This document shows, one piece after another, positions 36,241 to 48,606 of a DNA stretch of 64,000 nt. A program made the position numbers and the translations under genes. Each line of letters starts with the position of its first letter. Within the stretch, counting starts at the first letter, position 1. Under the pieces are notes generated by a model. It had not been told where the DNA came from. It saw nothing but the letters and a program-made list of their open reading frames with translations, and did no database searches. Source of the DNA: Saururus chinensis (Eukaryota > Streptophyta > Magnoliopsida > Piperales > Saururaceae); assembly GCA_035235625.1 (NCBI GenBank), contig CP141141.1, forward strand, positions 20,457,968 to 20,521,967, given 5' to 3'.

Positions 36241-38211
36241 GCAGCTCATGTTGGACAAACACAAACAAGAGCTGTCCACATTTTTTTATTTTCACTTTAA
36301 ATGTTGTTTGTCCGTCCGCAGCTCATGACGGACATAAGAACTATTTGTCTGTATCTGTCCAATTAGACTACCAAATTCCTATTTTAATACATTTGAATCC
36401 AAATCATTTGTTTGAAAAAACTTCTAATGCGAAATGATCTCATTCTAAATTTTATTCATCAATATGAAAAAACAAATCCTAGACCATTTCTAAAAAATTA
36501 TTCATTTGTGATTCATCATACCTAGACCTGTGCACAATGATGAAGAAAAGAGAACTAAACTAATCCACACAGATTTTGCATAAAAAATAACAATTAGGGA
36601 GTAGAGAAATAGAATAGAAAAGGAAAAGAGAAGGGTTTTTTTTTTTTTTTAAAATCAGGGAGTAGAGAAATAGAAAGGAAAAGGAAAAGAAAAGCTTATT
36701 GCGGGATGGGCCTATTGCGGGGAGGCCAATGACAAATTGTCTATGGGATGTCTGCAGCGGCGTCCGGTAAAGGCCCGAACCAAAATAAACGTCCCCAGCC
36801 GCGTCCGTATTCGTGCGTACAGGCCAAAACTGTCCATTTTAATTGTGGGCGGAAATGGCCATGAACGGACGGCGGACTACTGTTATCCGTTTACACACTG
36901 ATTAATGCTCGTAGTCAAAACCCCTTGGCATAGTGTGTGATGATGTTAGTCTTACCTAAGAAAATTATAGAAAAAAAAAAGTTGTGTTGCACTTATACCC
37001 CTGCCTTTGACAAAATTATATTTGTGCTCCTATGATTTTTAAAAATTGTACAATAGACTGCCTAATGTTAACAAATTTGTTTATAATACAAATTTAAAAT
37101 AACTAAAATACCCTTCTTTATATCCTAACCTAACTCTCCTTCACCTCATTCTTTTTCCATGTCCTATTCAATGTTCACTCGACGGGCCTACCCCTTCTTG
37201 CATATATCCTTTCAGCCATGCTCCTCATTAGTTGTGGCTCTCTATGTCAAATGTTACTAAGTGAATAAATATATTTTCGTTATTTAAAATTAGTCATTAA
37301 TAGTATTATTAGTGGCAGAGGACTGTGTAATTTTTAAAACATCTAAAAGTATAAGTGCAATTTAGTATAAAAAATAAGGCACCTTGTTACTCCAGTATAT
37401 CTGCAAGCTGGGAAGGTGTGCCCCCCTAAAATCCGGATTCATGCATCTTAAAAGGAAGGAACCTTTCCTCTGTATTGTAGAAAGGTTGATGATTAGGGCA
37501 GTTACATGTTTACACAAAGATAACAGTATATATATGTGAGATATATCCGACCATCAAGTAACATCATCAGTTTGAACATATTTTCCCAACGAATCTACCC
37601 CAAAAAAAGGCATTCAGTGTTTGGTGTGTTGTATCACCCTCTTCCGTCTAAAGTTTGTTGGTCAATCAAGCCTGTGAAATTAGCACTTCTTGTTAGCCAT
37701 GAACCAAACGTTTTCTTTTTTGTTTTTTGGTAACCATGAACCAAACTCCTGCCTAGTGTGAACGATCATCCATTAGAACCGGAAAATGTCGCTGGTTGAA
37801 TGATCACTTGTTCGTTTGTTTCCATCGAATAATTGTCATGCGTTGATTGATCGCTTAATTACTTGTATCCATCAAACTACTATCGTCACATGTTGATTGA
37901 CAAGTAATTCCTTTTGAAAAGTATTGGTATACAGCTATGTAAGCCACAAGGAGAGCATTGCCTTTGGCAAGCGATGTGATTTGAGTAATTATCCATTGCA
38001 AGTTCCATCATGTCAATTCATGTGATTTGTCCTGCAACAATTTGGGATTTGTGTTTAGTGATCAAGCCATTTTAGCGAGAATCATGTTACTCCTAGGCTT
38101 AAGTTTCCAAAGGATGACTCCGCATACATGACTCCACTATGTACAATCTTGATAGATATGTGGGATCCACTTTTTTAAAATTATGGTCATCCATATTTTG
38201 ATACATAGTTC
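36241..38211. other. Gene-free stretch with small repeats
   Basis: Contains a duplicated purine-rich segment (agggagtagagaaatagaa at 36596 and 36658). It also contains a possible MITE: the end ttgcacttatac near 36983-37001 faces its inverse gtataagtgcaa near 37350. No coding sequence is recognised. Confidence 0.5.
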
Positions 38212-39712
38212 GTAGGTGTCACATGGACGAAGTTGATCTTAATATTTGTATATGTGATGGCCTGGTTACATCCTATACATAACCTATCTTTTTTATCCAA
38301 TTTTATGCACTTCTAAATTAAAGTAAAACACAATGAAAGATAAGGAAAAATGACAATTACCTCAAAAAATTTTGATTCAACATGCAATTTACACTAATAA
38401 AGCCCCTACTTTGCTCATAAACTCAACTTTTCTCTTAGTTATCTTGCAAATCAGTCTGCACCTTAGTAAAAATATTCCTAAACCTCGCTAAGTTGTTAAG
38501 TATAGTCCATCCCTTTATTAAGTGTATTCCCAACAGCTCCTCCAAGTCGCCAACGAAGTATTTGCTGCCCAACAGTCATTCGGAACTGTGGCCAAAATTC
38601 TCAATCTACCCCTTGCATATTTCTAAGTTTTTTTAATGCTTGAATCACTATTTAACCTGCCATGATATCTTTATATATTGAAGAAAAGTCAAAAAGCCTA
38701 GTACTACTAGGACCAACTCAACCTTGGTTATAAATTTAGAATCTCATTTCTTTGCACTATTACAAATAGAAAACCAATCATACACATATCCAAAATGGTC
38801 TCAAATGAGTCCTAACCCAACTAGAAGTTCAATAGAGCACTCCTTCAAGTGGGCCTATATAGCCTTCCTTGAGACTCCTTCTCTAACTAGAAATCCTCCA
38901 CTCGCATGTCTTCTCGTCTCAGTAGAGTCTTAGTTGTGTGTTCTTCTTACATAAAGTTTGTATGCCACTAGAATTTGGCCGTCTTGAGTAATCCAACTTA
39001 TGCACAACTCCTTGTCTGGGTTTCTTACTTACATTAGGCCTACAAGGTAACTCTTAGTTGTGCTAGGAAATATGAGAATGAATCAACAACTATCCTTAGG
39101 TGATGACGTTTAGCTAGCCATTGAATCCTACTTCAAGTAGGACTTAAATATAAGTTTGCCAATGCACCAACCTTGCCATTTTTTAACTTTTTTTTAAGTG
39201 TCTGCTCGCCAAGCTAAAACTCATCCGCTCCTTACCATATTCTGCAATTAGGGGTCTAACAAGGGGTTATCCCATGAATAAAAGTTTATAGGCTTAATTT
39301 TTACTTTTTTTTAATAATGCCAATACTATATTAATGTAAAGGTCATGATTCCCTGAGAGCATATTAGTCATGGTATATATATGTGCGTATTTTTTGTTCT
39401 ATATTGGTCATGATAATTCACTAGAAGCGTATTAGTCATGGTGCGTATGTGCTTTCTTTTTTATAGGGATAAACCTTAAAAGTGTTGCGTATCTTTTCCT
39501 TCATAAATAATTGTATTTGCATATTTAGAGGTTTGGTTCCAACAATCATGTTGGATAGTTGGATCATTTACTTCGCAAAATGATAATAATGTCTGCATAG
39601 TTATTCCCTAGTAAAAATTGATTAATTTTTGAATATTTGGCCAGTTTGATAGGAACGTATGAAGTCAAATCCGTTGGTTAACGAGCCAACTCGAAGGCTG
39701 TGAAGCTTTACT
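38212..39712. repeat. Tandem duplication, segment A copy 1
   Basis: It matches 40340-41950 along its length: both start ggtgtcacatgg, share aacatgcaatttacacta and attcccaacag, and end gagccaactcgaaggc and tgtgaagctt/agtgaagctt. An internal ggggtctaaca (39251-39261) would be the TGTTAGACCCC start of a copia-like LTR on minus. The segment may therefore contain an old LTR that was duplicated together with its flank. Confidence 0.85.
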
Positions 39713-39785
39713 TAAATAGTGACTGTTATTTCCAGACGGAGGAAGTAAAAAAGATTAGCAGATAAAAAACAAAAGGCAGAAAACA

Positions 39786-39869
39786 TGTCAGAAGTGGGAT
39801 TTGAACCCACGCCCTCTCACGAGGACCAGAACTTGAGTCTGGCGCCTTAGACCACTCGGCCATCCTGAC
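39786..39869 (-). tRNA. tRNA-Leu (anticodon CAA)
   Basis: Minus-strand gene of 84 nt with no intron. Acceptor stem GTCAGGA pairs with TTCTGAC (one G-U), discriminator A. The D arm carries the A box TGGCCGAGTGG. The anticodon loop is ACTCAAGTT with anticodon CAA. A long variable arm (TCCTCGTGAGAGG) marks it as class II. The B box is GGTTCAAATCC. Upstream on minus is GCAACAAGACTG, with the CAA motif often seen before plant tRNA genes. A TTTT Pol III terminator follows at 39783-39780. The sequence is of the nuclear cytosolic type, unlike the plastid tRNA-Leu. All expected elements are intact, so it is probably functional. Confidence 0.96.
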
Positions 39870-40250
39870 ACAGTCTTGTTGCGGCAACGAAAACTTACTT
39901 CATAAATAATGGTAACATATATTTAACGCAGAACAAATATTGTGTTTATATCTCAATTGATTAACATTAGGCAGAGTTAGTTGGTACTCATAGCATCAAA
40001 CATTCGTTAAAGGAGATGCCATTGGGTGGATAGAGTTTTGAACAATTATTGTTTCTTATCCATTAATCAGGTGGTTTTGTTTGGTAAGGCATCTCACTAG
40101 GGTGGTATTCTAAGAGATGGGCATTTGTCATTCCATATACTTGTCCAAAATGTATAATTTTTGTTTTTTATGTCTTCCAACCTTACCTAGAAAAAACCCT
40201 CCCCTAGCTTTATCTTTTGGTTAGCATATCAGCTTAAAATTATTAATGCA
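39870..40250. repeat. Tandem duplication, segment B copy 1
   Basis: Nearly identical to 44755-45132 (for example aacattaggcagagttagtt and gtggatagagttttgaac). It begins directly at the 5' flank of the tRNA-Leu gene. Confidence 0.92.
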
Positions 40251-40339
40251 TATCGTGGATACAAGTAGGGGACGTATCGCCCTCCGTACCGTATTGGTCT
40301 CGGCCAATACGCACCCATATCGGCCGATATGGCCTTCCA

Positions 40340-41950
40340 TGGGTGTCACATGGGCAAAGTTGATTTTAATATTCATACATGTGATGACTTGGTTACACCC
40401 TGCAACAAGTAGCCTATCCGCCTTTTTACCCAATTTTACGCACGTCTAAATTGAAGTAAAACGCAATGAAAGATAAGGAAAAAAGAGGATTGCCTCCAAA
40501 ACCTTTAATTCAACATGCAATTTACACTAACAAAGCCCCTAATTTGCTCCAAGACCCAACTTTCCTTTCAGCTATCTTGCAAATCAGTCCGCACCTTAGC
40601 AAAAATATTCCTCAAGCCTCGATGAGTTGCTAAGTATGGTCCACCCCTTCGTTGAGTGCACTCCCAACAGTTCTTCCGAGTCGCCAACGAGGTATTGCTG
40701 CCCAACAGTCCTTCAGAACTATGGCCAAAACTCTCAGTCCACCCTTGCATATTTTTGAGTTTTTTTAATACTTGAATCTCTATTTAACCTGTTATGATAT
40801 CCTTTGATATAGAGGAATAGTCAGAAAACCTAGTACTACTAGGACTAACTCGACCTTGGTTATAAATTTGGAATCCCATTTCTTTGCACTATTACAATAG
40901 GAAACCAGTCATACACATGTCCAAAATGGTCCCAAAGGGGTCCTAACTCAACTAGAAGTCCAACAAAGCACTCCTTCAAGTGCCCCGCCTCTATAGCATT
41001 CTTTGGGACTCCTTCTCTAACTAAAAGTCCTCCACACACATGCCTTCTCATCTCAGTAGAGTCTTAGTTGTGTCTTCTTCTTACATGGAGTCTATATCTC
41101 ACTAGAATTCGGCCATCTTAAGTAATCCAACTTATGCACAACTCCTTATCCGGGTTTCCTACTTACATTAGGCCTATGAGGCGACTCTTAGTCGTGCTAA
41201 GAAATATGAGAATGAATCAACAACTATCCTTAGGTGATAACGTGTTTAGCCTGCCATTAAATCCTACTCCGAGTAGGACTTAAAATATGAGTTCTCCAAT
41301 GCACCTACGCCGCCGTTTTTCAACTTTTCCTTAGGTGTCTCATCGTTAAGCTAAAACTCATCTGCTCAACGTATTCTACAAGTAGGAGTCTAACAATGGG
41401 TTATCCCATGAATAAGAGTCTATAGGCTTAGTTTTTGCTTTTTCTTTTTTAATAATGCCAATATTATATTAATGTAAGGGTCATGATTCCCTAGAAGCCT
41501 ATTAGTTATGGTATATATATGTGCGTATTTTTTGTTCTATATTAATGCATGTAAGGGTCATGATGATTCACTAGAAGTGTATTAGTCATAGTATATATAT
41601 GTGCGTATTTTTTGTTCTATATTAATGCATGTAAGGGTCAAGATGATTCACTAGAAGCGTATTAGTCATGGTGCGTGTGTGTGCTTTTTTTTATAGGGAT
41701 AAACCTTAAAAGCGTTGTGTATCTTATCCTTCATAAATAATTACATTTGCATGTTTAGAGGATTGATTCCAACAATCACGTTGGATAGTTAGATCATTTA
41801 CTTCTCAAAAAGATAATAATGTCTGCATAGTTAATCCCTAGTCAAAACTGATTAGTTTTTGTATCTATTGAATATTTGGCCAGTTTGATAGGAACGTATG
41901 AAGTCAAATCCGATGGTTTACGAGCCAACTCGAAGGCAGTGAAGCTTCAC
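40340..41950. repeat. Tandem duplication, segment A copy 2
   Basis: Second copy of 38212-39712, offset about 2.13 kb. It contains an extra internal tandem duplication of about 85 bp (41480-41640, units with tatatatgtgcgtattttttg). Many C/G differences suggest an old event. Confidence 0.85.
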
Positions 41951-42340
41951 GAGTCGTGGATCCCCAAGATCGACAGTGCAGTAGAGGTACAAAGTCCCTG
42001 TATTTCTCTCTGTGGATCATCGATTTGGGGGATCAACCGTTGGTAAAGCTTCATGAGCGACTCTGTTGGCAGCATATTTGAGTTGAGGACGTTTAATGTT
42101 AAAAAAATAATCATCCCATATGAAAATAAGTGTCTATATTTGAAAAAACCTTCTATTTAACATTAATTGTCTACTTTTACATCAAATAAATGACAAGAAG
42201 TATAAGTTGCGTCCTGTGCTCACTTAAATGACTTCTATTGTCTACTGTAGTATTCTGCTGTAATATTCAATCACCCTAATGCATGCCTTAATCCTCTTTT
42301 TCTTAAATGGACACATCTAATCTGATTAGGTTACGATGGA

Positions 42341-42700
42341 GAGCAACTAACTTGTTACGCGATGTTTAGAGGCCTATGTAAACTGGTTACGCGAAGTTGG
42401 TAAGTAAGAGTTGATCATTTTCATTCTTAAAGCTAAATGGTTAACTCCAAATGTATGAAGTGATAAAAATCTAAAAACAAATTGACCAAAGCAACATGAT
42501 GAAGGGCAACTCGCCATTTGTGTATAACTGGCCACTTATATGCAATGTTCAGAGTCTTATGCGGGCTGATCATAAAGTTAATAAGGAAGAGTTTACCATT
42601 TTTCATTCTTAAATCCAAACGGTTAGTTCCTGACGGAAGAAGTAATAAAAATCTAAAAACAAATTAGCCAAAGCCACATGATAGAGAGCAACTCGCCAAT
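42341..42700. repeat. ~165-180-bp tandem repeat at the position of the lost tRNA copy
   Basis: The unit starts gagcaactnncttg/gagcaactcgcc at 42341, 42503 and 42685. It contains aatctaaaaacaaattgacc and ends caacatgat. The tail of the unit (gacggaagaagtaa... cacatg) matches the sequence just before the tRNA in copy 1 (gacggaggaagtaaa... acatg, 39735-39786). Confidence 0.75.
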
Positions 42701-42753
42701 TATGCACAAACGCTAATAATATAAGGAAGACGATATTTTAGTACTTATAATAA

Positions 42754-44747
42754 TGTAACGACCCGACCCGAGTCGGGCCCACAAAATCACTGATGGGAAT
42801 TTGAAATTTTTCTTAAGCCAGGAATCATCGTCTGAGTGCGAGAGGTACAACGTTCGCCTACGCACTACGGAGCTTAAGGCTTCCTCGTACGTAGACTTAG
42901 GTTGTAACGACCATTTACACATAATGAAGCTTCATAGTTCGTCGCGTGTAAAATAGAATAAAACATATTATTTATAATGATTGGATCGGGCCAACGTTAC
43001 CTTGCCGTTGGTTGCCTACGTACGTATTGGATATTATTCCAATACGATCGGATCCGAACGTAGTTCTGCCTAACGGCTACTACACACAACAAGCATCACA
43101 AAATCGTATAACATACGTATCTCCGAATATTTAATCGGAAGTGTAAATCGGAGTCAAGCGGAAGTTAATAAATTAACGAAATCATACGTCTCGCTCTACC
43201 ATAGAGCGGGATTAAAATCACATACACATATCTCGCTCCATTACTGAATCGAGACTGAGCACATCAACCGGCTCGCTCTATCACTGAGCCGAGACCGGAC
43301 ACACACATCACACGTCTTGCTCTACCTTAGAGCAAGACATCACACTTCATAACATATAAGCACACATCATAGCATATAAGCTCACATCATGGCATATAAA
43401 CATGTATCATGGCATAGCACACATCATGGCATATAAATACGTATCATGGTATAGCACACATCATGGCATAACACACATCATGGCATATAAATACGTATCA
43501 TAGTATAGCACACACATCGTTCTATAATTAAAACAGGAGATTAGAAAAGCTTACTACCCTCATGTCTCGTAAGGTAGTGATATATGGAGTTACTCATATG
43601 AGCATCCTCCCCTTCAGATCCGAAGATATAGACGGAGCTTCCTCTAGCCTCCATACGTTCTTCGTCTTGTGTCGAAAGACTACGTATAACGTTCTCATTA
43701 TCAGAGACTCTTCTCGTTTTCTGCGCCCGTGAGCGGCGGATAGAACCTCCCATACTCTGGATTACTTATCTTGATGTAGCCCGGCAACTTCGGACAGAAC
43801 CCCGTCTTGCTTCGGGCCCATATTTCTTGTTTGGTGCTCGAGGATAACGGGCAGAGCCTCTCCTAATCTTGGGGCATTTCTTCCTTATACGGTTGTCAAA
43901 TCAAAGAACGGACCTCTCCATCGCGTAGAACATACTTGATTTAGTCAAGAACGCCTCTTGGATGGACTAAATCGGAGTTAGGATGCTTAAGAACGGGGAG
44001 AAAGAAGTTTGTCGGTGCTCGGGCAGAACCTCTCCTTGTCTTGAGGCATTTCTTCCTTTATACAGTCTCCGAATCGAAGAAAGGACCACTCCATCGCGTA
44101 GAGCACGCTCGATTTAGTAGGAAACGGGTCTTAAACGGCCTTAATCGGCTTCAGAACGGTCAGAAAGGGGGTGAGAGAAAATCTCTCTGAAAAACAGAAC
44201 CGAATGGGGTTTTATAGGCCCCCGGCGCGCCGAAACCACGGCGCCGCGCCGCCATAACCGGCGGCGCCGCTGGTTTCAGACGGCGGCACCCACCGAGCCG
44301 CGCACGGCGCCCGTGGTAACACGCGGCTCGCGTCCGCGCGTTACGTGGGTCGCGCCCGCGTTACCGCAGGCGCGCGCCATTCTATTTTATTTTATTTTAT
44401 TTTTATTCTTAAACCTTCAAACGCGCATATCTCCCTACCCCGGATTCGGATTCGCGCGTTCTTAGTACCGTTGGACTCGTATCGATGAGCCCTTCGATAT
44501 AAACCCACTTAAAGTAGCAAATCACACTATTTCTAAGTGGGTCCCGCCTATTTTCTATACTCGTTAAGATCGTAACTTCCGGTCCCGACCTCCGTTTTGC
44601 ACGTTCTTTGAATCGTTACGCTCGTTATGCCAAGCTCTACCTAGCTAAGGGTATGTCATCTAATAAAACCCCTTAACATTAATCTCAAATTATCAAATTA
44701 CCCTTAACCCTCCTGGGTTAAGCGTAATCGAAAAATGGGTCGTTACA
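42754..44747. mobile_element. Solo LTR of family B (TGTAACGACCC...), TSD AATAA
   Basis: It starts TGTAACGACCC and ends GGGTCGTTACA, perfect 11-bp inverse termini with TG/CA ends. The flanking pentamers 42749-42753 and 44748-44752 are both aataa. Length is 1,994 bp with no coding capacity, so a solo LTR is the best reading. The interior has tandem arrays (acacatcatggcatata near 43330-43510) and a repeated block (43800-43960 against 44010-44150, sharing cctctcc...ggcatttcttcctt and ccatcgcgtaga). The 3' third around 44210-44370 is very GC-rich. It interrupts copy 2 of the tandem duplication. Confidence 0.9.
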
Positions 44748-44754
44748 AATAAAT

Positions 44755-45132
44755 ACTACAGCAATTATGCAGCAATGAAAACTTAAATCTTAAATACTTT
44801 TAACATATATTTAACGCACAACAAATGTTGTGTTTATTTCTCAATTGATTAACATTAGGCAGAGTTAGTTGGTACTCATAGCATCAAACATTTGTTAAAG
44901 GAGATGCCATTGGGTGGATAGAGTTTTGAACAATTATTGTTTCTTATCCATTAATCAGGTGGTTTTGTTTGGTAAGGCATCTCACTAGGGTGGCATTCTA
45001 AGTGATGGGCATTTGTGATTCCATCTACTTGTCCAAAATGTATAATTCTTGCTTTTTATGTCTTCCAACCTTCCCTAGAAAAAGCCCTCCCCTGACTTTA
45101 TCTTTTGGTTAGCATATCAGCTTAATAATGCA
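44755..45132. repeat. Tandem duplication, segment B copy 2
   Basis: It matches 39870-40250. The tRNA-Leu that precedes copy 1 is absent; the solo LTR of family B sits immediately to the left. Confidence 0.92.
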
Positions 45133-48100
45133 GGAGTCAAACATCTTAAAGTTACATACATGCCATTTCTTTAATTAACAAAGAAAAGAGATTGGATAAA
45201 CTAGTTATTATTGACATTTGTTTCCTACTCATGTAAGCCCTTTCCTTATAGTGGATGCTTGAGGGGACTCATTTACTTCATAATTAGTTGCTTAGTTTAA
45301 CAAAAGCTTATCCTTATCCCAAAAGTCAATCAACAAAAATACTCTACTCCCAAAGCCAAAACATCTTCCCTTTTTGTTTCTTGTTCATTGTTTTTCTCAC
45401 TTATGACGGATCTGATTGGTTATGGAGATTTTAGGGTTTTGACACCCACTCTTGATTTAGACTTTGCCCACACTTATCCACTAATATTTGTTTAGACAAA
45501 TATGCTCCACTCATGTGTCCAACTTCCATTTTGAAAGAGCTTGTTTGGTGCAGCAAATAATATGGCTGAATGGTGACGGTCCACCCCTTTACATGGCTGA
45601 GGAGGAATTCAACTCAATTGCTGCCTTTTATTCCACCGCCATGGTCATTGATTATATAATATAGTTACTTCAAGTTGTGATTTTTATACGTTAATCATTC
45701 ATAGAAATTATTTTAACTATATAATATACTTCAAATGTGCCCCAGAAAGCTGACTTGATTCAGTTGACATCCAATTAAAGTTCTAAAACAGGGTTTACTA
45801 AATCGCCTACAAGTGACCTTGGCACACATTAGTAGAGTTGCCAAAATTTTTGTGAACTAAATTGGCTATTTTATCTTATAATCCCTCTGTCCCATATTAA
45901 CAGTTGCCAAAATTGGTTATTTTTTAAAATTTAACTAATTTTAGTTCATTTTTAAAAATTAAAGGGAACATATACTATTGAATTGGCTTTTTGATTTTTG
46001 GTATAAGGATCATCACAACCCATCTTTTATTAAATGTAGAAGCAACTTGTTTCTCATATATATATTATTGACTCAAGGATAATGTGGTTGAAACTAATGA
46101 GGATGATCTGTACCACTTCTTTTTCTGTTTCTTTTTAGCAAGAAAGGATTTAGTGACCTGCCCTAGGGGTTGGGTCCCCCTTCTAGTATGCTAGTTTAAT
46201 TATGATTTATTTAAATTATTATCAGGGGTACTTTAATAAATAAATTATTGAGTTATTTTTTATTAATATAATTTGGTTTTATGTCAAATATTAGGCGGTT
46301 TATTTTTAATTCTAAGTCAGTCAGGATTACGGTTATTTATATAATCCATGCATTTGTAAGGGGTTGGGTAAGTGCGCATGCTTTGTATTTTTCATTGAGA
46401 CAATGACAATCAAACGGAGGGAGTATTTTATTTATTTATTAACTTATTTAGTCCTATTGATATGCGTTTTGTGCACGCATGCATGCATTGGACACTTTCG
46501 GGCCATGTCATTTTGATCACAAGGCCTATGTCACTTAGTAGCAGGTTTGAATCACCCTCATGCCCCATTAATATAACATAATATGTCAAATTACGATCCG
46601 ATGGCTCAGATAGCGTCACACACACATTTATTAATATATAACCCCATATATATTAATATTATTTATTTATTTATTATTTTATTTTGTGTGCATTATATAT
46701 ATTTATCAATTTTGAATTGATTATCAAGTTAGTAATTGATTTCATGCCAAGATGGGATTCAAGAGCCATGGGCACTTCAAACAAGGCAAGCCACTTTGAA
46801 TTGAGATCACAGAGGAAAATAAAAGTGCATGTGAATGAGAGATTCTTCTCAGAGAGGAGACAAACAAACAAATAAGATAGCTTATCCACCAAAGTAGTTA
46901 ATTAAGATTAATCATAATGTATCATTGTTGACACAATATCAAATACATTTTTTAAATTCCAATGCAGTAGCTCCCATGTTTACAAGATAATCTTTTCTAT
47001 CTCTCCCTTCTCCACACCCAATGCTCCTTCCAATATATTTTAGAAGCAGTTCCTTCTTCCATACATCCAATTTTTTTTTATCTTTTTTCTTCCACAAAAC
47101 ATTACAGAATAATAAGCTTAATCTTTGCATACAACTGTACAAAAAATTATTCCAATTAGAGGTAATTGGGTACTTACCATTTCTAACCTTCTAAGCTTTT
47201 CAACAAGAAAAATAAGTAAATATAAAAAATGGCATTTGTTGTTCTTAAACCAAGATTAGAAATGGCTTACAAGATCTATATTCATCACCACCACCTTGTT
47301 TTAATATAGTGGGCCCCACAAATGAATGGTGGTGATGCACATTGGGTTAAACGGTGAAATTTTTTAAGCAAAAGTAATATTATTTAAAAAAATTACCACA
47401 TACTAATGCCTACTATTAAGGGTGCGAGCTGTCAAATCGCCATCTGACAGCTTGTGTCGGATGAGGAGGCGGGTAAGTGACTAAAACCAACATATCCCTT
47501 GAGTTTTATTGGCTACACAATTTGAATCTCGAGTTTGCAAGTCGCGCGAGTATCGGTGGGAAGGAGGGACACATTCGGATATCGGAAGCGTGTCGGGAAC
47601 GAGGTTGGAGGGGGTGAGGGTAGTTGTCGCTGTCAGGCCTGTCATTGTCACCAAACCTTATCCCTTTCTTCCCGCAGCCAGCTGGACATTTCGGCCTCAT
47701 CCACCTCCCCGTGGGTCCCATCCCCAGTGCCCTTCCCCAATAAGGATGACATGGCCTCCCCTTCTCTCCCTCCCCGCCCCGCCCCGCATCATTTGTCCTT
47801 TTTGGTCCCAGCTCGCCGGCCCGGCTCGACCTCGTCTCGCCTCAGGGGTTTGTGTCGGCCGATACTTTGTGCACTACTCGTTTCATATGCATTGATGGGC
47901 AACTAACCTGCCCAACCAACAAAAAAAATAAAGTTTTTGAGTAAATTCCAACCAACAAGTTTGGTCGTAAGTACATTATATACAAGGAATTAGAGCGTGC
48001 AATTTGGGTCAGATTATAATACATCCAAAATGCATTATGAGGCATGAGGCCAATATTTTGTTTATAAATTAGTCAAATCTTCTACTTAATAAATCAGCTA

Positions 48101-48239
48101 AAATAATCATCATAACGAACAAAAACAGAAGAGAAGTTGGCATGTGGATTTTACTATGGCGAGATGGTATCAGTTTGTCTGCAATTATATTGATTAGTTT
48201 ATTTTCAATATTTTAACACGAAACATTGATACGAACTTA
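45133..48239. other. Gene-free stretch upstream of TPS
   Basis: AT-rich with single Stowaway-like ends (ccctctgtcccatattaaca at 45887; acggagggagtattttat near 46415). 47500-47900 is GC-richer and opens several overlapping frames in both directions, but none looks like a known protein. Distal promoter of the TPS gene is possible. Confidence 0.5.
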
Positions 48240-48606
48240 GAAGACGATGGGACACGAAAAAAGCCGGATTTCGTATCGCCCGATACGAACCACAAAACCC
48301 GCCACAGCACGCGACACACGCGTACCAACCGCTTTCCACGCTGTGAGCACGGCCGCCACGCTCTCCAGTTCGGATATCTTTTTTCCTTCCTCCTTATCCG
48401 TGCCGGGGCGGAGCTCCCGACGGCTGCAGACAAGAAGCTCAGTCCAGCCAGTCGCTTCTCCATTTCTTCGTCAGAGAAAGATTTTCATTGAATTTTTCGT
48501 TTTCATTCAGTCTTCCATTAATGGAAAATTTCCATTTGTTCATCGCTTGTGGCTTTTGATGGGATTTGCTGCCCAAATACGGGTTTAAAACGAAGTGGGT
48601 GGCAAA
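48240..48606 (+). promoter_or_regulatory. Proximal promoter and 5' leader of TPS
   Basis: Contains a pyrimidine-rich stretch (atcttttttccttcctcctt at 48376) and ends gtgggtggcaaa before the ATG. Short upstream frames are present, including a 113-codon one, but I have no evidence that they are used. The transcription start is not determinable. Confidence 0.4.

Noticed and set aside
39786-39869. Organellar tRNA insertion
   Set aside because: The sequence is of nuclear cytosolic tRNA-Leu(CAA) type with its own TTTT terminator, and the flanks are not organellar.
42754-44747. DNA transposon, because of the 11-bp inverse termini
   Set aside because: A 5-bp duplication and TG...CA ends fit a solo LTR better; short inverse ends are normal for LTRs.
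47509-47906. Overlapping 120-130-codon frames upstream of TPS
   Set aside because: No recognisable domain, open in several frames at once owing to GC content.
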